A DNA stretch of 64,000 nucleotides from the NCBI GenBank assembly GCA_009760885.1, contig CM019701.1:40142960-40206959 (forward strand), read 5' to 3'. Every line of letters begins with the position of its first letter. Position 1 is the first letter of the stretch. Origin of the DNA: Achatina immaculata. Taxonomy: Eukaryota; Mollusca; Gastropoda; Stylommatophora; Achatinidae. Both the position numbers and the translations under genes were made by a program. The notes beneath the pieces are model-generated. The model did no database searches, was not told where the DNA came from, and saw nothing but the letters and a program-made list of their open reading frames with translations. Positions 50,690 through 61,530 of this stretch are shown in pieces.

Positions 50690-51135
50690 AAGAAAGACCG
50701 ATGCAAGGGTTAAGAGAGCTTATGTAACCAACTACCGCTGGTAAAATCAGAAAAGCCATCAGAAGGCCCCAGTGAACAAAGCTCCAGGATGTGATGGAAT
50801 ACCCAAACGAGTTAATCAAATGTGCAAAAGAGTTATAAGAATTGCTTGGCTTCGCAGACTCTATAACCTGATATGGGAAAAAAACAAGAAACATCACGTG
50901 ACTAGAGAAACGCTGTAATTATTCCAATATGGAAGAAGAAAAAAAAAGACAGTAAAGGAGACGGTATCTAATGTAGAGGCATCTCACTATACTGGGAAAA
51001 TATTGTGCAAGGTCATAGAGAAAAGACTGCGATCAACGAATGACTGAATCACAGTTAAATGAAACTCATATGAGATTAAGGAAAAATAGAAGCTGTACAG
51101 ATACCATCTTCTCCCTAAGATAAAAAAAAATCAGT
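50690..51135 (+). mobile_element. LINE reverse-transcriptase fragment, RT motifs 1-2, unassigned
   Basis: Degenerate frames read APGCDGIP, NELIKCAKEL after a frameshift, LYNLIWE, a VIIPIWKK-like stretch, a GISLYTGKILCKVIEKRL-like stretch, and ESQLNETHMRLRKNRSCTDT. The order is that of the start of a LINE RT domain. Many stops; an old fragment. Confidence 0.72.
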
Positions 51136-51519
51136 TGAACACAAACCAGATACTGTAGATCAAGAGTATAATGATTCGATTAGAGAGATACAAATTACGG
51201 GACATCTTACACTCTGAAGTTTGTACGCATGTTATCATCTTGTGCAAAAACTCTTATGTGATAACAGTCAGTGTGCAGATTTGAAAAGGTAGGTGTTGAA
51301 AGAATACCTGTGCGATATTGCACTTTCATAAGCTTGAATTTAAATGAGCTGTGGATACTGAACTGAATTATAAAATACGGTATGAAATATAAGGCCGACC
51401 TTACTCTCAATGGTCCCGTTCACAGAGTATGTCCCACATACAAGACCGACTACATGTATTAAAGAAAATTATCTGCATTGACTACATCGTGTGTTATGTA
51501 GTGACATCTTCTTACTCTT
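51136..51519. other. No gene recognised
   Basis: No exon or shared repeat. Confidence 0.5.
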
Positions 51520-51868
51520 CAATATCCACGGCGTTCTTTGCAGTCGCTGCGGTGAAGATGTTGAGACACAGCATCGTGTCAGCGGCTTAGGAGCGGGCTA
51601 TGGGGCGTTTGGTGAGGAGGGGGGGCTATTTTTTATTTCCCCAGTGAAGCTAAAAAAAAAAAAAACAGGAGGTATGCAATATTTCTTTGGCAAACTCCAC
51701 TATCACGGGCCCTATAGTGATCCTTACCCTGTTAATGGGGCTTGGCCTGTTACCGAGAGCACCAGCGTAGATGTGGGGCAGGGTCTTGGTCAGCTATGGT
51801 TCACCAAACCTGGGGCTATCTTGTTTAGCTGTGGGTCGCTTATTGCCAAATCGGACAGCATATCTCCA
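51520..51868 (-). repeat. Rep-H dispersed repeat, copy 5
   Basis: Blocks GAAGATGTTGAGACACAGCA, GGGGCTTGGCCTGTTACCGA and TGGTCAGCTATGGTTCACCA are shared with copies 2 and 6. A C run at 51872-51882 follows. Confidence 0.78.
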
Positions 51869-51882
51869 CCCCCCCCCCCCCC

Positions 51883-52199
51883 ACCGAACCCTCATAACGA
51901 AATGTCTACCTAAGTATCTAGAAGTTACAAGCAGGAAAAATACCGCCGTGAAAGCCTGTCATGTCAGGTTTTGCCACGGAAATACGAGACATAAAAATAA
52001 ACCTTCAGGATAAAAAAAATGAGCACACGTTTTATGCATCAACTAATCAACCCCCTCCCCTTCCCCCGCCCCAAAACCAAGCTCAGTGTTGTTAGCAACG
52101 AAGACACAGATGAAGTCATATCTGTATATAGACTGGATAAACCAACCTTTTACATAATGGCTATAAATAGATTGGTTAACCAGGCACGGCTTAAGCCTG
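51883..52199. other. No gene recognised
   Basis: No shared repeat. Confidence 0.5.
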
Positions 52200-52324
52200 C
52201 TGTGCTGTGATTGGTCGAGCGACGACACTTTCAGGGTTTATAAGCCGAAGGTATGCGCCACAATCGACAGTCGAGGATGGCGCGGGCTCTGCTGTGCTAT
52301 CTGACCGACGACGAACTAGAATAA
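52200..52324 (+). promoter_or_regulatory. Possible CCAAT/TATA promoter-like segment
   Basis: ATTGG (reverse CCAAT) near 52210 is followed 25-30 bases later by GTTTATAAG near 52236-52244. The first downstream ATG (52277) opens only 15 codons (MARALLCYLTDDELE). The spacing resembles a core promoter but no gene is attached. Chance is quite possible. Confidence 0.2.
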
Positions 52325-52959
52325 CGCTTACTTCGTTTTGGGGCGCTTTTTAAAGTGACCCCAAACAAAAATGTCGAGCGTAGCCTTGTAACAGGGGCGG
52401 CGCTCGGCATTGTCTGAAGGGGTTCCTGCAACCATAGCGACCACGCCATCGCCTAATACAGGCGCCTGTGGTGGGTGTAGGGACCCCCGAGGACCCCTTT
52501 GCCCTCTGGTGTAGGCGTGTGCCTGTGTTCTAAAACACCACGTCACATTGGATGTTGAAGGGGTCTAGTCATTGCTTCACCAGAGGGGAGCCCACAAGAA
52601 TGCATCTTCCCAGCGAGATACTTCACTGGTGTGTATTGCTTATCATAACAAAATGAATGCCTTTTTTCACTCATTTGTGTGTTAATCTTATATATTCCTT
52701 TAAAAAAAAAACAATTGTTATTACAGTACTGGTACTGGATTCGTTATACAATATATACGTACCATATTACAGGTGTGTGTTTGTGGGTATAACTTTTTTT
52801 TTCAACCATAGCACTCAGGTACACGTCTCTAAGCGGGGATTTTCTAAATCACAGCCCAAAAGGGCGGCACCCAGCTTTAGAAATGGATACACTGCTCTTC
52901 TCATCGCAATGGTTCCAGACTTCTGCTCATGTACTTTTAGTCGGCGTCATAACCTTTTC
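52325..52959. other. GC-rich stretch, no gene recognised
   Basis: 52380-52560 is markedly richer in G and C than its surroundings. A 70-codon frame exists on the minus strand but no domain is visible. Confidence 0.4.
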
Positions 52960-52964
52960 GTTCG

Positions 52965-53212
52965 GTTTACTAATCTGGTGATACCAGCTTTAAGTCCCTG
53001 CAGTGGGGTTTCTTCTAGCACACACCAAAAAAAAGGCCCCAGGGGATCCACCCAGCCTCTAAAATAGGTACCAGAGAAATCTGGGAAGATAAAAGCGGCC
53101 AGGCGAGATATTGACCATATTACAGTTTCATGTGCTGAAGGTCATGGAAAATACGGGCCTAACACCGTATCCCATGGAATTGGGAATTTGACATATCATA
53201 ACCTTTAGTGTT
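52965..53212 (+). mobile_element. SINE-C, head partly lost
   Basis: Starts in a degenerate head (TTTACTAATCTGGTGATACC, B-box-like position), then CAGTGGGGTTT, AAAGGCCCCAGGGGATCCAC, CCAGAGAAATCTGGGAAGAT, CAGTTTCATGTGC and CCTAACACC. Confidence 0.8.
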
Positions 53213-54250
53213 CATATTTTGTTTCTGTTTTTTTTTTTTTTGCTCTATAAAAAATCTTTACATTTCTTTCTAGCTGCTTCTTTCAGAATGTTTTGGTACT
53301 TTTTATTAATTTATCTTAAAAAGATGTTCTCACCTTATTTTTGCCAGTTTATATTTCTTCTACTGGCTCTTTGTCCACTTCACAACTTTTGCTGAGATAA
53401 TATTTTGAGTCCATTAATCTACTTCTGAGGTAGTGTTCATCTCATATCTTATCAGAACATAGTTTTCACTAAAATAACTCTTCTACCATCTGAATACATT
53501 TAACTCTTCAATATTTGAACAATACTTATAAGAATAACTCTTCATTTTTTTATTAATACTTATAAGAATATCTCTTTGTTGTTTGAGTAATAATTATAAG
53601 AATAGCTCTTTACTTTCTGAGTAGCACTTATAATGACTTGTAGCTTTTCATTAAAAAAAATGTTGATAATGATAATACTTCACTTTTTAAGCAATACTCA
53701 TAAGTATGATGGTATGCTGTGTTAGTAATGCTGTTAAGGATGACCATTTGATGTTTCAATAAAACTCTTGAGGACAATTTTTCACTGTTACAATTATTTA
53801 CATAAGGAGACATCTTCACTGTTTTAATAATGAAAACCATTCACTGTTTTAATAGTTCATGTAATGAAAACTATTCACTGTTACAATTATTTACATAAGG
53901 AGACATCTTCACTGTTTTAATAATGAAAACCATTCACTGTTTTAATAGTTCATGTAATGAAAACTATTCACTGTTTTAATAATTCATGCAATGAAAGCTG
54001 TTCACTGTTATTAAGCATTCATGTCGAGAGAACTCTTCAATATTTCATTAATGTAAAGAGAACTTTCCATTGTTTTAGTCACTCATGAGAAAACTTTCTC
54101 ACTTTTTGCAATATTAACACCTGAATAGTTTATCATAATCATCCCTTCTGTTCTCATGTGTGTGTTTGTCAAGGTAAGAGCTTACAGTTTGTTTGTCTCT
54201 GACAGATTCAGCAATTAAAATAATTTTTAAAAATATGTAATTTGTGACTC
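53213..54250. repeat. Degenerate AT-rich repeats; 93-bp direct duplication at 53781-53966
   Basis: From about 53460 to 54110 the motif ACTCTTCA/ATTCACTGTTTTAATAAT recurs every 25-40 bases with heavy drift. Inside it, a 93-bp unit starting TTCACTGTTACAATTATTTA is duplicated almost perfectly. 53213-53460 holds nothing recognisable. Confidence 0.75.
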
Positions 54251-54254
54251 ATAT

Positions 54255-54729
54255 TCTTCAAGGGGCATGCAAATGAATGAATGAATGAATGAATTCTTCA
54301 TACTCCTCACTGTGTTCATACACTCATTAGCGTGTCCCCAGCGGATCTTTGCATCCTTAACAGCTCTCCTGTAGGCCTCTCGGTTGTAAGCAAGATGCCC
54401 TGCTGCTGTTGCATCAATTCACAAATCATCAACAATGTCTTGCAGCCGTCATCGCCTTAGTCTTCCTCTCTTTATTTTTCGCATTATGTACCCTTCCAAG
54501 ACGGTCTTCTCTAAATTCTCTTGACATTTAATATATCTGAAATATTTAGGTTTTCTCTGTTTAATCTTCTGTACTAACCAACCATCTTCAATATTAAATT
54601 CTTGTAGTATGGATATATTTGTTCTTGTTTGTGTCTATAACATTTGAAGGACTCTTCTATAGCATTTGCATTCAAAGTCATTTATGTGTTTCTCAGCTGT
54701 TTTGTTAAGTGTCCAGATCTCACAGGCTT
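54255..54729 (-). mobile_element. LINE-B, 3' fragment, plus opposite-strand tail scrap
   Basis: 54324-54729 is the LINE-B 3' region on the minus strand (TTAACAGCTCTCCTGTAGGC, then the CTTCCAAGACGGTCTTCTCT stretch) up to CACAGGC. 54260-54291, GGGGCATGCAAATGAATGAA, is a plus-strand LINE-B terminus with a GAAT tail. The two lie tail to tail. The fragment stops exactly where the next inverted-repeat element starts. Confidence 0.82.
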
Positions 54730-55420
54730 TTCAATATATTTACTGAATGAAAAATTATTTATATACGCAACTGAAACCTTCAGTTTGTATGGGACATATA
54801 TGATTATTTATAATAAATAAATGTAATTTATTTTGTAAATGTCATTTTGTATATGATTATTTATAGTCATATATATATCATGCTTCTAGATGTGAATTGC
54901 ACGTGCAATGCATCTTTAATCTCTTTCAATGGGAAAAATGCATTCAATGTGATTATATGTGCTGGTGTTTATCATATTTGATGATATGTTTGCTGTTGTC
55001 TGAATGAGACTTATCCTATCATAAGTATCAGAAAGTACTGTATGATTTAGTTCTAGCAACTGAAGATAATGTTCAGAGAGATGTGCTTCCAGTTAGATTT
55101 TGCAGTTTATGGTAAGGTGAAGCAGAGAATATATTTGTGTTGTTGTATTAGCGATTACGATGTTCCGATTTTTCTGACATTTACTAATATTTTGCGACTT
55201 TCAGTAGTGATTGTCATTTTCATGACTGTTTGTAACTTTTCATTTATGTTTATACCATTTGTAGCATTTATGACACTGATGTTCTGTGTAATATGCTATT
55301 AAACGGGAAACTTACAGTTGCCTTTCCTGTGTTATAAATAATCATAAATGTCATGTTCCATACAAACTGAAGTTTCCAGTTGTGTATGTGTCTAATTTCT
55401 CATTCAGTAAATGTATTGAA
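54730..55420. mobile_element. 691-bp element with about 95-bp terminal inverted repeats
   Basis: The left end (54730-54820) TTCAATATATTTACTGAATG pairs with the reverse complement of the right end TTCAATACATTTACTGAATG. Similarity continues through CAACTGAAACCTTCAGTTTG and ATGATTATTTATAA. The interior is AT-rich without a recognisable transposase. No target duplication is evident. It could be a MITE or fold-back DNA transposon. Confidence 0.72.
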
Positions 55421-55454
55421 TGTATCCTTTAGTGCATCATATAAAAGACTGTCT

Positions 55455-55745
55455 CGTCTTCTGTTTCCATGGAACTGCAAGCTGATATTCTTTGTAGCTG
55501 ATGCACAAAGATGTTGAGGCACAGCATCGCGTCAGCTTTGGAGTGGGTTATGGTGGCTATTTTCTTAATTCCCAGAATGGGGCTAAACAGCAGGAGGCGT
55601 GCATTGCTTCTTTATCAGACTCCACCACCAGTGGGACTACGGTGATCCCTGCACCAGCCAGGCTTGATATTGGGTGTACTAACAGGGAAGTGGGACAGGG
55701 TCTTGGTCAGCTATGGTTCACCAAAACTTAGCATGTCAGCTAAGG
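55455..55745 (-). repeat. Rep-H dispersed repeat, copy 6
   Basis: Blocks TTCCATGGAACTGCAAGCTG, AAGATGTTGAGGCACAGCAT, CAGACTCCACCACCAGTGGG and TTGGTCAGCTATGGTTCACC. Confidence 0.8.
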
Positions 55746-56033
55746 GTGGCTTCACTCCTGGGAAAATTGTAAAAGAACAATAAAAACTAAATATCAACTA
55801 ACAACAATCTGAAGTGATGCTGTAATTTCATTATAATCATAATTCACTATCAGTGCCCATGTTAGCAAACATTACAGTAATAACTTCATACATATCTTTC
55901 TGAAGCAGTAAAAAAATTGTAATAAACATTCCTGGGAAGATTTTATAAAAAACACACTAATTAACATTCTAAAACAGGAAGAAAAAAAATATCATAAAAT
56001 AGTGCAAAAGTATTCACACAGAATATATAGAAT
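55746..56033. other. No gene recognised
   Basis: AT-rich, nothing shared. Confidence 0.5.
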
Positions 56034-56183
56034 CATCATCATCATCAGGTGCCGTGCCGACTGGCGTTGGCTATTATGCTTCTCCAGAGTACACGATCCT
56101 TCATGCAGGCCATCAGCTCAGTTGGTGATCTCCTCTCACAGAATCCCGTCAGACTGTCTAGTATCGTTTCTCTTGGTCTTCCT
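56034..56183 (-). mobile_element. LINE-C, last 150 bases
   Basis: GAT tail (ATC on plus), then the GCATGAAGGATC-type terminal region and the RGRPRE-coding boundary. It is cut off by a CT/TA microsatellite at 56184-56226. Confidence 0.85.
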
Positions 56184-56185
56184 TC

Positions 56186-56226
<41 letters not shown>

Positions 56227-56374
56227 AATAGCTTGAAATATAGAGAACATGAAACTCTAAACTTTTAAAATTTAGTATAAAGATTGTTTTGAAACAATTA
56301 AAAAAATGAAAAAAGTTCATTTCAATAGAATGGTTGTATCTTTTAAAATCACTACCAATCATTTTCTCCCTCCC

Positions 56375-56406
<32 letters not shown>

Positions 56407-56460
56407 TGCGTGCGCGCGCGTGGGTGCATGTGTGTCTGTGCGCATGTGTGTGACGGCTAG
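56184..56460. repeat. Two (CT)n-rich microsatellites
   Basis: 56184-56206 (CT)n followed by (TA)n to 56226. 56366-56405 is a CCCTCTCTCT-rich tract followed by GTGCGTGCGCGCGCGTGGGT, an alternating purine-pyrimidine run. Confidence 0.88.
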
Positions 56461-56793
56461 CCCACTCTGTATCTTATGAAAATCACAGTATTCAGACACA
56501 GTATTCACTTCAGAATTAATTAATCATAGTAGATCCTGAGACGTACCCCTGGGGTATGTGGACTGTTCAAAGGACCCGCTGACCCTGTTTTTGTCCAATC
56601 CTTTCCGAGTACAGACACGCTTGTATAGGGGAGCCAGTATTAACTGGGCCCGAGGCCTGGCTAGACTCTCCACGACCCTGAGTGTAGGCAAGCTCAGCCT
56701 GTGTCCGCTGAGGGGCGGGCCTGATGAGTTTTTCCCTTTTAGATGAGGCGGATAACACGAAAATATAGAGGCTAATCCTTAGGGTAAAAAAAA
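56461..56793. other. No gene recognised
   Basis: GC-richer stretch with open frames of about 60 codons on each strand and no domain. Confidence 0.45.
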
Positions 56794-57042
56794 GGTAAAG
56801 ATAGTCCCTGTAGGGGATGAAGTATTAGAGCCCTCATTATGCCGGGGCCATCAGTGTAGGAGATAGGGTGGCTAGTTCCTTTCCTCGCTGCCTTTCCTTC
56901 CCAGATTTTCTCTGGTACCTTTTTACGAGGCTGGGTCGACCTTGGGGCCGTATTGGTCGGGAAAAAAAAAAATCCCGCTCAGCTGGGGATTCGAACCCTC
57001 GACCATTCGGTTGCTAAACGAGTGCTCTAACCACTACGCTTG
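56794..57042 (-). mobile_element. SINE-A, second copy
   Basis: On the minus strand: AGCGTAGTGGTTAGAGCACT (A box), GGGTTCGAATCCCC (B box), CCAGCCTCGTAAAAAGGTAC, GAGAAAATCTGGGAAGGAAA and GGCTCTAATACTTCATCCCC. A 10-11 base A/T run separates head and body. Confidence 0.88.
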
Positions 57043-58083
57043 GTAGGAGAGTAGAAACTAGTTTTGCACCATTTTACAAAATTCCTCTCTGTCGCTCTGA
57101 GTGGAAGTACATGTATTACCTAACGAGGATGAGCAAGATTTAAAAATTACTTTTTACTTACATTCCAACTTTACATCCATCCATACATTCAGCAGCGTAA
57201 AGTAACAAGAAGCACGTGATGAGGTTATTTTCACAATCTCATAATACACTGCGCACAGTCAAATCGTAAACAAATTCCGGTGACACTTTCAAAATGGAGA
57301 ATGCGTGCCCAGTTACGAGCGATGCCGAGCGAGAACAAGGACGCGAAGCATGGACATTTTTCAATTTTTGACGATGTAGATAGGGGTATGGGCATAACCT
57401 ATGGCCACCCCGCTGCTCTTGAATGTTTTCTAAGTAGATTTAGACATATTTAGACGACTGGAGAAATAGTTAGGAGGTTATTTCAGACATTCATTCAGCG
57501 GAAATGCAATACGGAGTCACAATACGAGATCGACAAGTAGATCTACACATCTTAGATGGTAAGTAGGGGTAAGTAGCGCGAATCTAGACCTAGCCGATGG
57601 TGAGCTGGCCATAATCAGTGTCTAAAAACATCACATTACTTTTTTTTTCCTAAAAAACTCTGCATTTATGAAATTTTCATTCATTTAGCAATACTTTGAC
57701 ACATATTACGTATACGGAAGTACACGGAAATACTGTTTTCCATTCCATTTTACAACTAGACCCCCTTACAGTCAAGACTCGCGTTTTTACTCCCCACGCC
57801 ATGACACGTCCGTGTTTTTCCTCCCGCACGGTAAGAGTTAATACTCATTAATAGAACTACTGGAGCCGTTCTGATTTTTAGTCGAATCTAGAGCTGAATG
57901 TAGTGCAGGTTTCTGAAGAGGGCAAATGACTGAAACAAGTAGTGAATGTTACATGTTCAAATGTTTGAAAGCTTAAGAAGAATTATTGTTTATAGTTTTA
58001 AGAGAGTAGCAGTTGCATCACAGAAAGTACGGCAAGGTACCAACAAAAAACAACGCTATTTTTACTAAGAGCTTAAATATTTC
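57043..58083. other. No gene recognised
   Basis: One kilobase without shared repeats or convincing exons. Confidence 0.5.
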
Positions 58084-58455
58084 CAGTGGCAATGTACCGA
58101 TGCGAAACGTGGACACTTAACAGATCACTAGAAAAGACAATAACTGCATTTAAAATGAAATGTTATAGAAGGGCATGTAGACTATCATGGATAGAAAGAA
58201 AATCAAATAAAGAGATACTGGCGGGATTAGATTTCGCAGAAAACTGTCCTGTAAACAATATCATAGTTATAGATGGATACTTCGGCCACATTGAAAGACA
58301 CACTATTTGGAGAGGCTGATGGCAGAAGACATAGTGCCCGGAAAAAGGGAAAGGGGCGACCTCTCCCCAGATGGACTCAGGCCATCACGGAATGTCTGTA
58401 TATATCATTGCGAGATGCTGGTCATCTTGCTCATGACAGCATTGATTTATGGAAG
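58084..58455 (+). mobile_element. LINE-B-related, divergent C-terminal fragment
   Basis: Encodes CETWTLNRSLEKTITAFKMK, CYRRACRLSWIERKSNKEIL, and in another frame KGKGRPLPRWTQAITECL and DAGHLAHDSIDLW. These align in order with LINE-B (CETWTLNKTAEKHINAFECK, GRPKRRWLQDIVDDL, AGHLAHNREAYR) but are far more diverged than the other copies, so it is a different subfamily. Confidence 0.75.
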
Positions 58456-60805
58456 CACTGAGAGGAACAACGTTTTTGAAAGGACACGTTTTAAAATGAT
58501 TTTGGACGGTTGTGGGAGAGGGGATTGAAAGAGAAAAAAGGTAAGCACCAAGCAAAGCTTTCTCGTGTAGAAGAGGAACCAAGGTTTATGGAGAGGACAT
58601 ATACTTTGGGTAGATTTAAATAAAGACTACAAATATAGCCGTGAACGAAGTGAAGTAAGTTCCACTGGCTCGAAAATTAAATAAAACATATGCACGTCAC
58701 AAAAAGGAATAGATTTCTGGATTCAAGAAGGAAAAGAAACTACCTGGCCAGGATGTATCATAGCCAAGGTGGCTACTGCATTGTCTTCTCATGGCTATCC
58801 GGCCGGTCAGCCTTCTGGAGTCCAGGGTTCGATGCTATCATTTCCTTATTGTTTTTTTCTTTCCTTCATTACTAAGGTAATGTGTTCTCACATTTTTGCT
58901 GTCACAGTTAATGATAATGCTTGATGCAGATGAATGTGATACGAAAGAAAAAGTTTTAGCAGCAAAATAAGATTAACGTGAAAGCCACGAGATGAACTGT
59001 GGAAAATCTGAACATACATTCAGAAAATGCATTGAAACTGCCGGAGTTCCGTGACGCCAACTCGCATTAAAAGGTGATCCAGACATATATACATATAATG
59101 TGGGAACACAGAAATGGTATCTTGGACCTGGAGTATGCAGAAATAACAAACAGTAACATCACTCTACACATATCACATATTTTTTGCTATTTACAGCACA
59201 CGTGACGTGGGTATGTGGTACATTTTCTTACAGTCCGATGTAAGGTGGGATTTGCCTGGGAAGTCAACAAGCACGCGAGATATCACAGAAAGAAAAGTGG
59301 CAAGAAAATACCTGAAAACAGAACCATGGACTCTGATAGGAACGTCAACTGACTAGCCACGAGGAGACAGAAACCTAACCACTTGACCATCAAGCACTTC
59401 ATGGTACGCCGTATTCTCGTGACCAGACAGTTTCTAGTGCTACTGGAGTCTGGAGTTCTATTCCCAGATATTATTTTCCTATTTTTCTTGACCTTGCGCA
59501 TGAAGTGTCTGTTGATTTTCGAAACTATTATCACCTGTCATGTCCCCTTGCTTGGTTGTGTGGAGGAAGCTTCGTTGCCTCCTACCGTATTGCAACATTA
59601 TGTCTGAGACATAATGATATATCACCCCTCATACGGTTCTGCTTTTCCGGGAACGATCATGCAAGAAAGCAAAGTTTAGTGATGCGCTGTTCTCTCTTGG
59701 CTAGACGACAGCTTGTCCTACCAGGCAATTCTCTTGTACTTTCTCTCATGTCTACAAATTTTTTGTCTCTGGCTTTTTTTTTCTAGGTCTTAATCATACA
59801 CCATTGTGTTCTTTTACTTTGCTTATCCAAAAGAGCGAGTTAAGTTCTAAACTTCTGCATTTCTGAGTCTCCCACAAGTGTGTAGCTGTTAATCCAGAAC
59901 TGGCAACCAATAAGCGTCGATGGTCAGTCTTTGGGAGGTCTCAGAAGCTGAATACATCATGCGATTTTATTAGTGAAGTTAGAGCAGGGCGGTTCATCAG
60001 TTTGTAGCGTTGACTGACGTGACCTCATACTTGACTATCTCCTTCGATATGCCCACTCTTGTAATGTCATGTTTGAGTATCACGGCTCCTTTTTCTCTGT
60101 GGCTCATGTTGTAACTATCTGGATAAGGAGAAGACTTGCTTCCAAGAACCCCCCCCCGCTAGGAGCTCTTCACACACGCAAACTTTTTTTTTTTCATTCT
60201 GTGCAAATTTTCCTGCGATTGAGTTCGTGCTCTCGAGTATCTCCTTTAACCTGAGTCAGAGACCAGGCAGGGAATGTTTACAAAAATCAAATTTAAGTGT
60301 TTATGAGAATGAAATAAGATCAGAAAGGAGCAGCTGTATTAAACTGAGAATAGCAGAGGCTTGCTTAAGATACGAATTTTAGGAGCGCAACGTATACAAG
60401 ATTGTGCCAGTAACTGGGAAAAAACAGGATTGTGCCATCAAATCAATAAATCCCTGTAAGGTATATCTACAACTTTGAGAGTTTCTTTACAAAATAAACA
60501 CACTTTTTCCTCTACGTAGCTACACTAGCCGTGTAACAGTGGCCTTCTGAAAGTGTAAAGGGACTGTTAGAATATCCTGTAGATGAACTACGACAATAAC
60601 TCCTTCCGAGACACCTAACATTTCAAAGCTGACAACATATTCCAAGGCCGAGCAGCTACAAAGAACAGTCAAGTTCTTTCCCAATGGCGTCAACTGCCCA
60701 GAGCTTTTAGCTTACACACACAGAACTATCCAGCACCACCATTAATGAATGTGCTCATGTCACTAGCAAAGAGTTGCTCTTTACAGTCAAATAAGAATAT
60801 GCTCT
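58456..60805. other. No gene recognised (2.35 kb)
   Basis: The longest stretch without an identifiable element. Several open frames of 60-93 codons exist (for example 59505-59786) but none has a domain, codon bias that I can see, or clear splice boundaries. A C run lies at 60148-60155. Confidence 0.45.
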
Positions 60806-60819
60806 CGCTTTCTATCAAT

Positions 60820-61173
60820 TCTGCTTCTTCTTCTTCTGCTGCATTGTTTGTCATTTCAGATTCTGATCCCTGTCGACATGGCAAAGCCCACAGTCCTCAA
60901 CATGTCCTGATAGGAGCCCCAAAGCTCAAAGAAACTGAAATGCAACAATGAACCAGATCCAATACACCAAATACAAACACATCAGCAAACCATCCTGTTT
61001 CGCCTAAGGACACGCCACTGCAGACTGCTGAAGCCACCTACATCGACTCAAAATGTCTCACGAGTGCCCATGTGGCAGTGGAGCCCAGATTCCAGAACAT
61101 ATCCTACAAGAGTGCCCAAACCATGCAGACCTGAGGCGTGAGACATGGCCAGAGGACACGAGTTTGGGGCAAA
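60820..61173 (-). mobile_element. LINE-G, 354-bp insertion with inverted 5' part and 14-bp TSD
   Basis: CGCTTTCTATCAAT occurs at 60806-60819 and 61174-61187. The left 115 bases are the LINE-G 3' terminus on the minus strand, with the GAA-type tail (CTTCTTCTTCTTCTGC) at the left edge. The right 240 bases (about 60936-61173) are the upstream part of the same 3' region, on the plus strand (compare 37495-37740), with KMSHECPCGSG-like and HILQECPNHADLRRETWPED coding. This is the arrangement produced by twin priming. Confidence 0.92.
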
Positions 61174-61187
61174 CGCTTTCTATCAAT

Positions 61188-61357
61188 GATGTTCGCCTCA
61201 GTGATTGTGACGTTTAGAATGACTGTAACGTTTAGAATGCTTGCGACGTTTATAGTGGGTGTAGAATCCTGGTACCTGCATTTCCTCCCAGAAAACGTTA
61301 ATGGACACGAAATCGTTCTTGTAACCAATGTAGACGCAACCCACTCAGGCAGAGAAC
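61188..61357. repeat. Short degenerate repeats of GACGTTTAGAATG
   Basis: Three imperfect copies of a GTGACGTTTAGAATG-like unit lie at about 61205-61255. Nothing else is recognised. Confidence 0.5.
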
Positions 61358-61530
61358 TCAGACCCCAGACCCCAGTCCCCAGACCCCAGACCCCAGTCCC
61401 CAGACCCCAGACCCCAGTCCCCAGACCCCAGTCCCCAGACCCCAGACCCCAGTCCCCAGACCCCAGTCCCCAGACCCCAGTCCCCAGTCCCCAGACCCCA
61501 GTCCCCAGACCCCAGATCCCAGACCCCTAC
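61358..61530. repeat. Minisatellite of CCCCAGA/CCCCAGT 7-mers, G4-prone minus strand
   Basis: About 24 heptamers alternate CCCCAGA and CCCCAGT. The minus strand has runs of four G every seven bases with three-base spacers, a strong sequence for G-quadruplex formation; the plus strand could form an i-motif. Confidence 0.95.

Noticed and set aside
55069..55302. 77-codon hydrophobic frame as the transposase of the TIR element
   Set aside because: Too short, no catalytic motif, and hydrophobic composition expected from T-rich DNA.
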